This document shows, one piece after another, positions 47,825 through 56,760 of a stretch of DNA of 64,000 nt. How positions within the stretch are numbered: the stretch's first letter is position 1; each line of letters opens with the position of its first letter. The notes beneath the pieces were generated by a model that did no database searches, was not told the origin of the DNA, and saw only the letters and a program-made list of their open reading frames with translations. The translations under genes and the position numbers were made by a program. The stretch is from Gemmatimonadota bacterium (GTDB lineage Bacteria > Gemmatimonadota > Gemmatimonadetes > Longimicrobiales > Gaopeijiaceae), in assembly GCA_022825135.1 (NCBI GenBank), contig JAJDYN010000016.1, positions 1-64,000 of the forward strand. Reading direction: 5' to 3'.

Positions 47825-48412
47825 TCAGCGATCGTCGCGAGCCCGGGACCTCAGCCGGAGTGCGATCGCCATGGCCACCAGCAGTTCGATCGAATCGCCG
47901 AGCGCGAAGGGCAGCACGGCGCTGCGGAATACCGCCATGGGAGGGGAGCCGGTGAGCAGGGACAACTGGGCCGCGCCCGCGAGGTAGATGACAAGAAGAC
48001 CGGCCACCAGCCCGAACAGGATGCGCGGGGCGCCCCCGTGCCGCGGGCCGGCCAGCCATCCGCACAGGCCGGAAGCCAGGGGGAAGGCGAGAATGAAGCC
48101 GCCGGTGGGGCCAACGAGCGCCGCCGGCCCGGCCGGGATCGCCGCGAACACCGGTGCGCCACTCACCCCGAGCAGCACGTAGGCAGCCATGCTCGCCGCT
48201 CCCGCCGACGGCCCCAGCACCAGTCCGGACAGGAGCACGAAGAGCGGCTGCAGCGTCATCGGCACCGGCGTCCAGGGCACCGGCACCGCCACGTAGGCGC
48301 CGGCGGTGGTGAGCACGACGAAGAGCGCCGCGGTCAGCGCCCGCCGACCGCTGGCGAGCGACGCCATACGCACCAGAATTCCCTGTCCCTGGCTCAACTC
48401 TCCAGTCCGCAT
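47825..48412 (-). CDS. bioY: Biotin transporter substrate-binding component BioY
   Basis: This 195-residue membrane protein has about six helices and the BioY marks [15 protein letters not shown] and [11 protein letters not shown]. It captures biotin as the S component of an ECF transporter; no ATPase or T component is seen nearby, so a shared module elsewhere, or solo action, is assumed. GAGG lies 6 bases before the ATG. Its place between thiolase and hydroxyacyl-CoA dehydrogenase is notable: biotin-dependent acyl-CoA carboxylases act in branched-chain catabolism. No BirA box is visible upstream. Confidence 0.92.
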   Translation of the reverse strand: MRTGELSQGQGILVRMASLASGRRALTAALFVVLTTAGAYVAVPVPWTPVPMTLQPLFVLLSGLVLGPSAGAASMAAYVLLGVSGAPVFAAIPAGPAALVGPTGGFILAFPLASGLCGWLAGPRHGGAPRILFGLVAGLLVIYLAGAAQLSLLTGSPPMAVFRSAVLPFALGDSIELLVAMAIALRLRSRARDDR

Positions 48413-48522
48413 CCTGATCCTCCCCTGTTTGTCGCCATGTCAGCAGGTTTCGTGCCGGCTCCCGGATCTCCTCGGGTCGGAGGACGGGCGGGCCGATCCG
48501 CCCGCGCCCGGTGTTCGAACGG

Positions 48523-49734
48523 TCAGGCGCGCTCCACCGCCAGCGCGACCGCGTTGCCACCCCCGAGGCAGAGGGTGGCGAGACCTGTCGCGGCGTCCCG
48601 GTCCTCCATCGCATGCACGAGCGTAACCAGGATGCGGGCCCCCGAAGCACCGATGGGATGGCCCAGCGCGACGGCTCCGCCGTTCACGTTCACCCGGTCC
48701 GCGTCGAGGCCCAGGGCGTCGATGTCCGCCAGGGCCTGCACCGCAAAGGCCTCGTTGATCTCTACCAGGTCGTAGTCGTTCGCCGCCTTGCCCTCCGTTT
48801 CCATCACCCTGCGGACGGCGACGATGGGGGCGAAGAAAAGGTCGCGCGGTTCGGTCCCCGCCGAAGCGTAGGCGCTGACGCGGGCGGCCACCGGCAGGCC
48901 GTGCGCCCGAGCGAATTCCATGGACGCGACGACCAGGGCGGCACCACCGTCGTTCAGCCCCGGGGCGTTTCCGGCGGTGACCACCAGCTGATGGACCTCT
49001 TCGGGAGCGTCGCGGGAAAAGGCGGGACGGAGCCGCGCGAGCGCCTCCAGGGAAGTGTCGCGCCGGGGCCCTTCGTCGGTATCGACCACGGTCGCGGCCC
49101 GGCGGCCCGGCACCTCCACCGGCATGATCTGGGACCGAAACCGGCCGCCGTCGATCGCATCCACCGCCTTGCGGTGCGATGCCAGAGCGAACTCGTCGGC
49201 CCTCTCGCGCGTGATGTCCGCGCGGGTCGCCGTGTACTCCGCGTAGCCACCCATGTGGCGGCCCTCGAAGGAGCACCAGAGGCCGTCGTGAATGAGGCCG
49301 TCGCTCACCTCCTGGTCTCCGAACTTCACGCCCCCGCGATGTCCCCGCAGGTAGTAGGGCACGTTGGACATCGACTCGAATCCGCCCGCCACGATGGCGC
49401 GCGCGTCTCCCGCCCGGATCGCCTGCGCTGCCAGCATCACCGCCTTCAGCCCGGAACCGCACACCTTGTTCACGGTCACGGAAGGGATGGTCGCGGGGAG
49501 GCCGGCGTTCACCGCCGCCTGGCGGGCGGGCGCCTGCCCCTCTCCGGCCGACACCACGTTGCCCATGACCACCTCGTCGATGGCGGACGGATCGACGCCG
49601 GAGCGTTCCACCGCCGCGCGCACGGCGACGGCGCCGAGCGCGGGTCCGGACAGCGGGGAGAGACCGCCCAGAAAACGACCGATCGGGGTACGGGCCGATC
49701 CAAGGATGACCGGGGTTCGGGATTCGTCGTTCAT
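48523..49734 (-). CDS. Thiolase (acetyl-CoA acetyltransferase)
   Basis: The 403-residue enzyme has the thiolase nucleophile in [11 protein letters not shown], the second His in [10 protein letters not shown] and the [10 protein letters not shown] loop with the catalytic Cys. It cleaves 3-ketoacyl-CoA or joins two acetyl-CoA. The ATG at 49734 starts the conserved N-terminus ([16 protein letters not shown]); a longer upstream frame is not supported. It is 10 bp after the exonuclease stop and 110 bp before bioY. With the other acyl-CoA genes it would complete a short-chain oxidation route. Confidence 0.95.
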   Translation of the reverse strand: MNDESRTPVILGSARTPIGRFLGGLSPLSGPALGAVAVRAAVERSGVDPSAIDEVVMGNVVSAGEGQAPARQAAVNAGLPATIPSVTVNKVCGSGLKAVMLAAQAIRAGDARAIVAGGFESMSNVPYYLRGHRGGVKFGDQEVSDGLIHDGLWCSFEGRHMGGYAEYTATRADITRERADEFALASHRKAVDAIDGGRFRSQIMPVEVPGRRAATVVDTDEGPRRDTSLEALARLRPAFSRDAPEEVHQLVVTAGNAPGLNDGGAALVVASMEFARAHGLPVAARVSAYASAGTEPRDLFFAPIVAVRRVMETEGKAANDYDLVEINEAFAVQALADIDALGLDADRVNVNGGAVALGHPIGASGARILVTLVHAMEDRDAATGLATLCLGGGNAVALAVERA

Positions 49735-49744
49735 GTGTGAAAAT

Positions 49745-50563
49745 CTAGACCAAACCGTCGACCGGGTCACGCCCCTCCGGCCTCGCGAGGAGTTCGCGCA
49801 GCGCCCGAAGGTCGCGGACGCCCCGCCGCTCCGCCTCCTCCAGAAGACACTTCAGGATCCCGGCCGCAGCACGGGCGTCGCCCAGGGCCCGATGGCGTCC
49901 GTGCACCTCGATGCCATAACGGCCGCACAGGGCGTCGAGATGATGGCGGCGCTGGGACGCCAGCAACCGGCGCGACAGCTGCTCGGTGCAGAGTCGTTGC
50001 AGGAGCGGAGCGCCCGCCGGCGTCTCACGCAGCTGACCACCGACGAAAGCCCAGTCGTGGTCGGCGTTGTGGGCCACGAAGACATGGTTCGCGAGCCGAT
50101 GGCGGACTTCGCCGGCGATGTCGTGGAACCGGGGCGCCTTCGCGACCCTGGTCCCGCTGATGCCTGTGAGGCGGGTTACCGAAGCCGCGATGTCCCGTTC
50201 GGGGTTGACCAGGCTCTGGTATTCGCGGGTTACGACCCCTTCGCGCAGCTCCACGACGGCCAGCTCGATGATGCGGTGGCCCGCCTCGTACGCGCCTCCG
50301 GTCGTCTCCACATCGACCACGGCGTAGTCCAGAAAGCCGAGCGACGAACGCACCCCGCCCAGGCCGGGGGTCAGCTGCCAGCGGCCCTCCGGGTCCAGCC
50401 GAAACCTGGGATCGGGCCCCAGCAGCGACGCGATGAGCGCGGGCGACTCGGGCTCCAACGCGTGCAGCCGGCTCGCCAGCCGGGCGAGCTCGTCCGGGTG
50501 AAGCGGACCATCGCCGAGCAGGCCTGCGACTGTCTCGACCCATGATCTCCGAGCCGCACTCAT
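49745..50563 (-). CDS. DEDDh exonuclease with an N-terminal extra domain
   Basis: The 272-residue protein has a C-terminal exonuclease of the DNA polymerase III epsilon type, with VVDVETTGG, HNADHDWAF and HRALGDARAA supplying the D-E-D-D and His ligands. The first 90 residues (ELARLASRLHALEPESPALIASLLGPDP) are helical and may form a winged-helix domain, an arrangement met in epsilon-like proteins that are not part of the polymerase core. It overlaps rsmA by 4 bp (ATGA) and so is coupled to it. It may act in DNA repair or RNA trimming. Confidence 0.9.
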   Translation of the reverse strand: MSAARRSWVETVAGLLGDGPLHPDELARLASRLHALEPESPALIASLLGPDPRFRLDPEGRWQLTPGLGGVRSSLGFLDYAVVDVETTGGAYEAGHRIIELAVVELREGVVTREYQSLVNPERDIAASVTRLTGISGTRVAKAPRFHDIAGEVRHRLANHVFVAHNADHDWAFVGGQLRETPAGAPLLQRLCTEQLSRRLLASQRRHHLDALCGRYGIEVHGRHRALGDARAAAGILKCLLEEAERRGVRDLRALRELLARPEGRDPVDGLV

Positions 50564-51357
50564 GAACGCTCCACCTCCTCCGCCAGGCGGACGAAGTCTT
50601 CGGGCGCCAGAGCCTCGGGGCGGAGCGTCAGGTCGAGTCCGCTGCGCTTCTCCACCTCCGCAACGGCCCCGCGGTCGAGCCGATAGTCCGGTGCGTCCCG
50701 GAGAATCCGCTGAAGCTGCTTGCGCCGGCGCTGAAAGGCCGCGCGTGTCAGAACGCGCACGGCCTGCTCCTGCGCCGCGGAAATCCGCGGAGGGTGGAAG
50801 GGCCGGATGCGCACCACCACGGAGTCGACCCGCGGAACGGGGCGAAACGCCGTGCGCCGGACGCGCAGGACGCGCTCAACCCGCGCCACGATGCGGACCC
50901 CCACCGACAGCGCGCCGTAGGTGCGCGAGCCCGGGGCCGCCAGCATGCGCTCCCCGACCTCCTTCTGCACCATGATGACGATCTCGGCCGGCCGCGGGCG
51001 CTCGAGAAGCCGAAAGACGATCGGCGAAGTGCGGTTGTAGGGAATGTTGCCGATCACCTTGAGGGCGGAGACATCCTCTGCCAGCGCCGCGAGATCGGTG
51101 TCGAGGATATCGCCCTGAACGACGGTCACGTGCGGGCACCCATCCAGTTCCTCCGCGAGGCGGTCGGCCAGCTCCCGGTCGAGTTCCACGAGCAGGAGCC
51201 GGCGCGGCAGGTCGACGAGATGGCGGGTGAGCGCGCCGGTCCCGGGCCCGATCTCCAGGACCTCGTCGCCGGGCTGAACGTCGAGCGCCCGGACGATGGC
51301 CCGCTGAAGGTTGGGGTCCACCAGGAAGTTCTGGCCGAGGGAACGCTTCGGCCGCAC
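50560..51357 (-). CDS. rsmA: 16S rRNA dimethyladenosine transferase RsmA (KsgA)
   Basis: The 265-residue enzyme dimethylates two adjacent adenosines near the 3' end of 16S rRNA. Motifs are RPKRSLGQNFLVDPN, VLEIGPGTGALT and VIGNIPYNRTSPI with the N-x-P-Y catalytic site. The start is a GTG at 51357 with no strong ribosome site, only 3 bp after the phosphatase stop, so coupling is likely. Its own end overlaps the exonuclease start. Confidence 0.96.
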   Translation of the reverse strand: MRPKRSLGQNFLVDPNLQRAIVRALDVQPGDEVLEIGPGTGALTRHLVDLPRRLLLVELDRELADRLAEELDGCPHVTVVQGDILDTDLAALAEDVSALKVIGNIPYNRTSPIVFRLLERPRPAEIVIMVQKEVGERMLAAPGSRTYGALSVGVRIVARVERVLRVRRTAFRPVPRVDSVVVRIRPFHPPRISAAQEQAVRVLTRAAFQRRRKQLQRILRDAPDYRLDRGAVAEVEKRSGLDLTLRPEALAPEDFVRLAEEVERS

Positions 51358-51360
51358 CTC

Positions 51361-52923
51361 TCAGAGCCTCAGGGCGATGGCGGTGCGGTCGTCGGCGGGG
51401 ATCGCGCGCGTCGGTTCGGCGGCGAGCCGGAAGAGCGAGTCCACGATGGCGGCCGGACCCCGGTCGACCTGCTCTCGCGCCTCCGCCAGCACCGCCTTCT
51501 CTCCGCTGAGCGAACCGCTGGTGGCCAGCGAGTCCGACAGGCCGTCGGTAAACAGAAAGAGCAGATCCTCCCCCGCGGCCCAGGGCACGCCGAACTCGGA
51601 GTACGCGCCGGGTCCGGCGATCCCGACCGGCGGGTCGGTGGCGATCAGCCGCCGCTCCCCGTCGCCCGGCCGGAAGACGAACGCGTGAGGGTGGCCCGCG
51701 TTGGAGTACACCAGCTCGCCCGCGGCCGGGTCCAGCACGCCGCAGAAGAGGGTGAGGTACATCTCGGTGTTCTCGAGCTCGTCGCGCAGCGCATCGTCCA
51801 CGTGGCGGAGCACCTCGGCCGGGCTCTCCCTTTCGCCCGCGAAGATGGACGCGGCCGAGAGGGCCAGCGCCATGATGAGGGCCGCGGGGAAGCCGTGACT
51901 GGACACGTCGCCGATCATGACGCCGAGACGGCCCCCGGAGAGCTTGATGAAATGGTAGAAGTCCCCGCCCACCTGCTCCGCCGGCTCGACGCGCGCCGCC
52001 ACCTGGCTCAGCCCCAGCTGATCGACCGGCTGAAGCAGCCGCATCTGAAGGTTGTGGGCCAGCTCCATCTCGTGCGCCATCCGGTCCCGCGCCCGGCTCT
52101 CGCGGAACAGCCGATGATTCTCGAGCGCCGCGCCGATCTGGCTGGCGATGGCGGTCAGCAGCTTGCGGTCCCCGGCCGAGAAGGTGCCGCTTCCCCTGCG
52201 CCCGAACAGGTTGATGACACCGACCGTGCGCGCCTGCCCCGCCTGGGGCGCGTACTGGATGGGCACCAGGAGCGCCGATTCCGAACGCAGGTTGGGGGCG
52301 GTCGCCGGATGCCTGCTGTCGCCGCCCGTGCTGATGATCGCCTCGCGCTCCCGGAACACCCGCGCGGTGAGCATTTCGCCGGCGGGATCGAGCGGTCCGT
52401 CCAGTCCGGCAATCCCTTCGGCTGCGACCTGGTGCAGCAATCCGTCCCCGGCATCGTAGACCCACAGCGAGCCGCGGCGGGCGCCCAGAACATCGCATAC
52501 CTCGTTGAGGATGATGCGTGCGGCTTCTCCCAGCTCCAGGATCGAGCCCAGGATCTCGCTGATCGAGTAGAGCAGGTTGATTTCCTCGTAGCGCGCGGAC
52601 AACTCGCCGCTGAGGAAGCTGATTTCCTCTTCCGCGTCCAGGACCCGAACGAGCTGCGAGCAGAGGAGATCGGCGGCCGGCGCCAGGACAGGATCCGCAG
52701 GACGGATCACCAGCTCCAGGCTACGCCCGTCGCGGGTGCTCAGTCGGCGCGTCAGGCCCTTGTCCCGCTCCGTGGCCGGCAGGTCGGTCCCGGTCTCCTC
52801 CGGATACACGCGGCAACCGGAGACCGGATCGCGCACGCCCAGCCGCCACGCGAAGCTTCCCGCAAATTCGTCCAGCATTGCGCGGGCCGGCCGCGGCAGC
52901 CGCGAAGGGCCGGACTCGCTCAT
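51361..52923 (-). CDS. PP2C-type phosphatase with GAF sensor (RsbU-like)
   Basis: The 520-residue protein has an N-terminal helical part, a GAF domain (about 130-290; LLYSISEILGSILELGEAARI, VGVINLFGRRG) and a SpoIIE-type phosphatase (about 325-520; QVGGDFYHFIKLSGG, MIGDVSSHGFPAALIM, TDGLSD). It should dephosphorylate a STAS-domain antagonist and so release a sigma factor or other partner when the GAF domain senses a signal. No membrane helix is predicted. The ATG overlaps the stop of the anti-sigma gene by 4 bp, and a STAS gene lies just upstream. Confidence 0.92.
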   Translation of the reverse strand: MSESGPSRLPRPARAMLDEFAGSFAWRLGVRDPVSGCRVYPEETGTDLPATERDKGLTRRLSTRDGRSLELVIRPADPVLAPAADLLCSQLVRVLDAEEEISFLSGELSARYEEINLLYSISEILGSILELGEAARIILNEVCDVLGARRGSLWVYDAGDGLLHQVAAEGIAGLDGPLDPAGEMLTARVFREREAIISTGGDSRHPATAPNLRSESALLVPIQYAPQAGQARTVGVINLFGRRGSGTFSAGDRKLLTAIASQIGAALENHRLFRESRARDRMAHEMELAHNLQMRLLQPVDQLGLSQVAARVEPAEQVGGDFYHFIKLSGGRLGVMIGDVSSHGFPAALIMALALSAASIFAGERESPAEVLRHVDDALRDELENTEMYLTLFCGVLDPAAGELVYSNAGHPHAFVFRPGDGERRLIATDPPVGIAGPGAYSEFGVPWAAGEDLLFLFTDGLSDSLATSGSLSGEKAVLAEAREQVDRGPAAIVDSLFRLAAEPTRAIPADDRTAIALRL

Positions 52924-53351
52924 TCGCGCCGTACCTGATCGCGTCTCAGCAGCAGGGTAACGGAGTTCCCCCGCTCGTTGAAGGAGACCTCGTCCAGCAG
53001 CTTGCGCATCAGGAAGATCCCGCGTCCGTCGGGTTTCAGGAGGCTCTCCGGAGTGGTGGGATCCGGAATACCCTCGTAGTCGAAGCCGGGACCTTCGTCC
53101 GTCACCCGGGTGATGATGGCCCTGGCCGTGATCGTCAGTTCAACGCGCACGCGCTTCGACCGGTCGGCGCCGTTCCCGTACAGCATCGCGTTGGAGAGCG
53201 CTTCGGCAAGCGCCACGCGAAGGTTCATGCGGACGCGGCTGGCTCTTCGCTCGAGCTCGATGATGCGATGGCAGCGCGCGACCACCTTCTCGACGGCGCC
53301 CTCGATGCGGAGGACGTCGCTCGGGAGATGGAAGATCAGCTCCGGATCCAT
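52920..53351 (-). CDS. RsbW-like anti-sigma/serine kinase (HATPase)
   Basis: The 143-residue protein has the GHKL ATPase motifs: N-box VALAEALSNAMLYGNG, G1 DEGPGFDY and G2 GRGIFLM. RsbW-type proteins bind a sigma factor, or phosphorylate a STAS antagonist. It lies 37 bp after the STAS gene and overlaps the phosphatase by 4 bp, the standard partner-switching set. No sigma factor gene is present in the window, so its target, if any, lies elsewhere. It may instead control another output. Confidence 0.9.
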   Translation of the reverse strand: MDPELIFHLPSDVLRIEGAVEKVVARCHRIIELERRASRVRMNLRVALAEALSNAMLYGNGADRSKRVRVELTITARAIITRVTDEGPGFDYEGIPDPTTPESLLKPDGRGIFLMRKLLDEVSFNERGNSVTLLLRRDQVRRE

Positions 53352-53388
53352 GGGCCACCGCCGGGCATGGAGCGCCCTCGAACGAAAC

Positions 53389-53721
53389 TCAGTTGTCCCG
53401 GAGGCCCTCTTCGCGGGAATCCACGATGGTGAACAGCGTGTCGAGCTTTGTGAGTTGGAAGAGGGTGCGCAGGTCTTCGTTGAGCGCGGCCAGCCGGAGT
53501 TCCCCGCCCTGCTCCCTCACCTTCTTGGACAGGGACACCAGTACCCCCAGTCCGGAGGAGTCGATGTAGCCGGTTTCGGCGAAGTCGACGAGGAACTCCC
53601 GATCCCCCGTCCGCAGCCGCTCGAGCACGACGTGCTTGAGCTCCTGGCGGTTCGCAACGATGAGGTGGCCGGTAACGCTGATGATGGTGATCGCACCGGA
53701 TTGTTCTACGATGAAGGGCAT
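53389..53721 (-). CDS. STAS-domain anti-sigma factor antagonist (RsbV-like)
   Basis: The 110-residue protein is a single STAS domain with the phosphorylation site in TGYIDSSGLGVLV. When unphosphorylated it binds the RsbW-like kinase and frees the kinase's other partner. GGAG lies 6 bases before the ATG. It is the first gene of the partner-switching trio, 126 bp downstream of coaD. That gap is wide for this stretch and could hold a promoter, though I cannot pick one. Confidence 0.93.
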   Translation of the reverse strand: MPFIVEQSGAITIISVTGHLIVANRQELKHVVLERLRTGDREFLVDFAETGYIDSSGLGVLVSLSKKVREQGGELRLAALNEDLRTLFQLTKLDTLFTIVDSREEGLRDN

Positions 53722-53847
53722 GCCGGGCTCCGCGTTTATCTGATGGAATCCGTGCTGGATCCGCCGACGGTGTGGAAGGTCGGGCGAAGTGCGGGGCAGT
53801 TTACATGAAGGCCGCGGGGGCAGGCAAGGCGAGGCGGGCCGGCGCCA

Positions 53848-54366
53848 TCACTGCTGCGCCCTCCGCTGGTGCTCGAGTTCCCGGCGAATCCCGCGGGCCA
53901 CGAGGGGCGAGACGAACCTGGAGATATCCCCGCCCAGGACGGCGACCTCGCGAACCAGGGAGGAGGAAAGGAACGCGTACGACACGTCCGGCATGAGGAA
54001 GAGGGTTTCGGCGCCAGGCCACAGTTGCCGGTTCATCTGGGCCATCTGGAATTCGTACTCGAAGTCCGACACGGCCCGAAGGCCGCGAATCATGAAGCGA
54101 GCGCCGCGGGCACGGGCAAAGTCCACGAGCAGACCCTCGAAAGAAGTGCATTCCACACGCGCCTCCTCCCGAAACACCTCCTGCAGGAGGCGCACCCGTT
54201 CATCGACGCCGAACAACTGACGCTTCGACTGGGTCGAGCTGTGCGCCACCGCGACGACGACCCGGTCGGCGACGCACAGCGTGCGCCGGACGATGTCCTC
54301 GTGACCGAGCGTGACGGGATCGAACGACCCCGGATAGATGGCCACCAGGTTGCTGGCACCGCTCAT
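53848..54366 (-). CDS. coaD: Phosphopantetheine adenylyltransferase
   Basis: The 172-residue enzyme makes dephospho-CoA from 4'-phosphopantetheine and ATP. It has YPGSFDPVTLGHEDIV with the T/H-x-G-H signature, MIRGLRAVSDFEYE and the SSSLVRE ISSTKVR-like motif. The ATG overlaps the rsmD stop by 4 bp; the frame upstream of it is only the reverse phase of rsmD and recJ. The rsmD-coaD order is widely conserved. Confidence 0.96.
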   Translation of the reverse strand: MSGASNLVAIYPGSFDPVTLGHEDIVRRTLCVADRVVVAVAHSSTQSKRQLFGVDERVRLLQEVFREEARVECTSFEGLLVDFARARGARFMIRGLRAVSDFEYEFQMAQMNRQLWPGAETLFLMPDVSYAFLSSSLVREVAVLGGDISRFVSPLVARGIRRELEHQRRAQQ

Positions 54367-54896
54367 GCGTCCGCCTCCGCAATGGTCAGCGTGGTGTCTC
54401 CGTACACTCGTTGGCGCAGCCGAAGCCCGGGACAACCCGGCAGCTCTTCCCGGGAACGATGCTCCACCCAGAGGACGCCCGCAAACGGACGCTCGTCGTA
54501 GAGGTCGAGAAGGCGCCCCGCGAGGCCGCGTCCGTAGGGGGGATCGGCGAGCGCCAGATCGATCTCCTCCCGCTGCATGCGCTTCGTGTACCCGAGGGCG
54601 TCGGCGCGCACCACGCGCGTGACGGTTCCCGCCCCCAGGAGTTCGATGTTGTCCCGAAGAACCCGGAGCGCGCCCCGCGAGAGATCCACGAAGGTGACGT
54701 GGCTGGCGCCCCGGCTCAGCGCCTCGAGCCCGAGCGCGCCCGAACCCGCGAACAGATCTACCACCACAGCCCCTTCCACGTCGGCGCCGAGCGCCGCCAT
54801 CCAGGCCTCGCGCACCCGGTCGGAAGTCGGGCGCACGCCCTTGCCCCGCAGCGGCTTCAACCGGTGGCCGCGCCAGCGTCCGGCGATGATTCTCAC
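54363..54896 (-). CDS. rsmD: 16S rRNA (guanine966-N2)-methyltransferase RsmD
   Basis: The 177-residue enzyme methylates G966 of 16S rRNA. It has MRIIAGRWRGHRL, RPTSDRVREA, VVDLFAGSGALGLEALSRGA and the catalytic ADPPYG. It starts with GTG, overlapping the recJ stop by 4 bp (GTGA), and ends overlapping coaD. Such overlaps on both sides make coupled translation of recJ, rsmD and coaD likely. Confidence 0.95.
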   Translation of the reverse strand: MRIIAGRWRGHRLKPLRGKGVRPTSDRVREAWMAALGADVEGAVVVDLFAGSGALGLEALSRGASHVTFVDLSRGALRVLRDNIELLGAGTVTRVVRADALGYTKRMQREEIDLALADPPYGRGLAGRLLDLYDERPFAGVLWVEHRSREELPGCPGLRLRQRVYGDTTLTIAEADA

Positions 54897-56677
54897 GCCG
54901 GCGACTCGGCCGGCGCCCGCGCCGGAGCGGCGGGCTGAGACGAAGCCGGGCCGATGCCCTTGAGTTCGGCCTGGATGAGCGGAACCCCGCGGTAGTTGTC
55001 GAGCTTGAGGCGAAACACCGCGTCAACGGGTCCCGGCACCAGCGCCCCGGGCTCGACCCGACCCGCCATCCGGAAACCGATCGCATCCAGCCGCCCCGTG
55101 CGATCGCGCAGGCGCATCCTCAGGTGGGCGCCCTTCAACGTCTTCACGGGCCCGTCCAGCCTGACTCCGCGCGCCAGGAACAGGGGGCGCGGATTGCCGA
55201 TGCCGTGCGGCCCCATGTGCCGCAGGTAGCGCACCAGCGGCTCCGTGACCTCCCCGAGGCGGATCTCCGCGTCGGCAACCAGGTGCGGGCGCAAATCGCG
55301 ATCGGCCAGCTCCCGCTCGGCGGCCTCGTTGAACGACGCCCGGAAGGCATCGATGCGCTCGGGAGCGAGGCTCATCCCCGCTGCCTGCCGGTGCCCGCCG
55401 AAGCGGTCGAGATGGCGCCGGCCCCTCGTGATGGCGGCCAGGATGTCGAAGCCGGGAATGGAGCGGGCGCTGCCGCGCGCCGAGTCGCCGTCCACCGAGA
55501 CGAGGACGGTGGGCCGGTGGAGCCGGTCCACCAGCCGGGACGCCACGATGCCGATCACGCCCGGGTGCCAGTCGCCCGAAGCCAGCACGAGGCCGTAGTC
55601 GCGTTCCGGATCGTAGGATGGAGCCAGTCGTGCCAGGGCCTCCTGGAGGACGCGCGCCTCCGTCTGCTTGCGCTCGGCATTGTACGACTCCAGCGCGCCC
55701 GCGAGACGTGCCGCCTCTCCCCGGTCGTCCGTGAGCAGGAGGTCGAGTGCCCGCCGCGATTCTCCCACCCGCCCCGCCGCGTTGATCCGGGGCGCCAGGG
55801 TGAAGCCGATGTGGCCGGGGGTGACCGGGCCGCGCACGCGCGCCACCCGCATGAGGGCGCGCAGCCCGGCATTGTCGGTATCGTCCATGGCGTGCAGGCC
55901 GTGACGCACCAGGACGCGGTTGTGGCGCGAGAGGGGCACCAGATCGGCGAGCGTGGCGAGCGCGACCAGCTCCGCATGCGGCACCGTCCCGATGGCTTCG
56001 GATCCGGTCATGCGACCCAGCAGGCGCGCGAGTTCGAACGCCACCCCGGTCCCCGAGAGGTCCTGGTTGGGATAGCTGCAGTCCTCCCTGCGCGGATTCA
56101 CCAGCGCGAATGAGGGCGGGAGGGTCCGGTCGGGGGTGTGGTGATCGGTGATGATGACGTCCAGAGAGGCCCGCCGCGCCTGTTCCACCGCCCCATGGGC
56201 GCGGGTGCCCGAATCGGCGGTCACCAGAAGGGTCGCTCCGGCGGCGTGCGCGGCTGCGAGCCCCGCGGCGCCGAAGTCGTAGCCGTCGCGAAGGCGATGG
56301 GGCACGAAGGGGACCACCCGCCCCCCGAGCGCGCGCAGGCAGCGCGTCAGCAACGCCGCGGCCGCGATGCCGTCGACGTCGTAGTCGCCGTGCACCAGGA
56401 TGGTCTCGCCGCGCCGGACCGCCCTCAGCATGCGCTCGCACGCGGGCACGGCATCGGTGAGCAACGCCGGATCGGGCAGGCCCTCCAGCGACGGGCGCAG
56501 GTAGGAGCGCGCCGCGGCGGGCTTTCCGAATCCACGCACTGCGAGCACCACGCACATCGGCCGGGGAAGGCGGAGTTGCCTGCGCAGTTCCGCGACCTGG
56601 CGGGCGGGAGGGGCGGGGGCGACGCTCCAGCAGGGCGCCGGAGCCGGCGGCAGCATCCCCGGCGCCGGCGCGTTCAC
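54893..56677 (-). CDS. recJ: Single-stranded-DNA-specific exonuclease RecJ
   Basis: The 594-residue nuclease degrades single-stranded DNA 5' to 3' in recombination and mismatch repair. It has the DHH-family motifs VHGDYDVDGIAAAALL, ITDHHTPD and later the DHHA1 region GGHRQAAGMSL, then an OB-type C-terminal domain (HLRMRLRDRTGRLDAIGF). A GTG at 56677 is used. The C-terminal tail is Ala/Pro-rich. It lies 83 bp after the zinc-ribbon gene. Confidence 0.95.
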   Translation of the reverse strand: MNAPAPGMLPPAPAPCWSVAPAPPARQVAELRRQLRLPRPMCVVLAVRGFGKPAAARSYLRPSLEGLPDPALLTDAVPACERMLRAVRRGETILVHGDYDVDGIAAAALLTRCLRALGGRVVPFVPHRLRDGYDFGAAGLAAAHAAGATLLVTADSGTRAHGAVEQARRASLDVIITDHHTPDRTLPPSFALVNPRREDCSYPNQDLSGTGVAFELARLLGRMTGSEAIGTVPHAELVALATLADLVPLSRHNRVLVRHGLHAMDDTDNAGLRALMRVARVRGPVTPGHIGFTLAPRINAAGRVGESRRALDLLLTDDRGEAARLAGALESYNAERKQTEARVLQEALARLAPSYDPERDYGLVLASGDWHPGVIGIVASRLVDRLHRPTVLVSVDGDSARGSARSIPGFDILAAITRGRRHLDRFGGHRQAAGMSLAPERIDAFRASFNEAAERELADRDLRPHLVADAEIRLGEVTEPLVRYLRHMGPHGIGNPRPLFLARGVRLDGPVKTLKGAHLRMRLRDRTGRLDAIGFRMAGRVEPGALVPGPVDAVFRLKLDNYRGVPLIQAELKGIGPASSQPAAPARAPAESPA

Positions 56678-56760
56678 CCCGGCGGGTCATCCGTGGATGA
56701 ATCCGCGCGCGCACCGGAAGCAGCGATGCGCGGGGTCGGCAGCAGTTCGCCCACGGGCTG

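Noticed and set aside
45592..47955. 787-codon plus-strand frame opposite the acyl-CoA genes
   Set aside because: It covers two genes on the other strand that have clear catalytic motifs, and contains only Arg/Gly/His-rich sequence.
48413..48522. BirA operator upstream of bioY
   Set aside because: I looked for an interrupted palindrome of the BirA type and found none.
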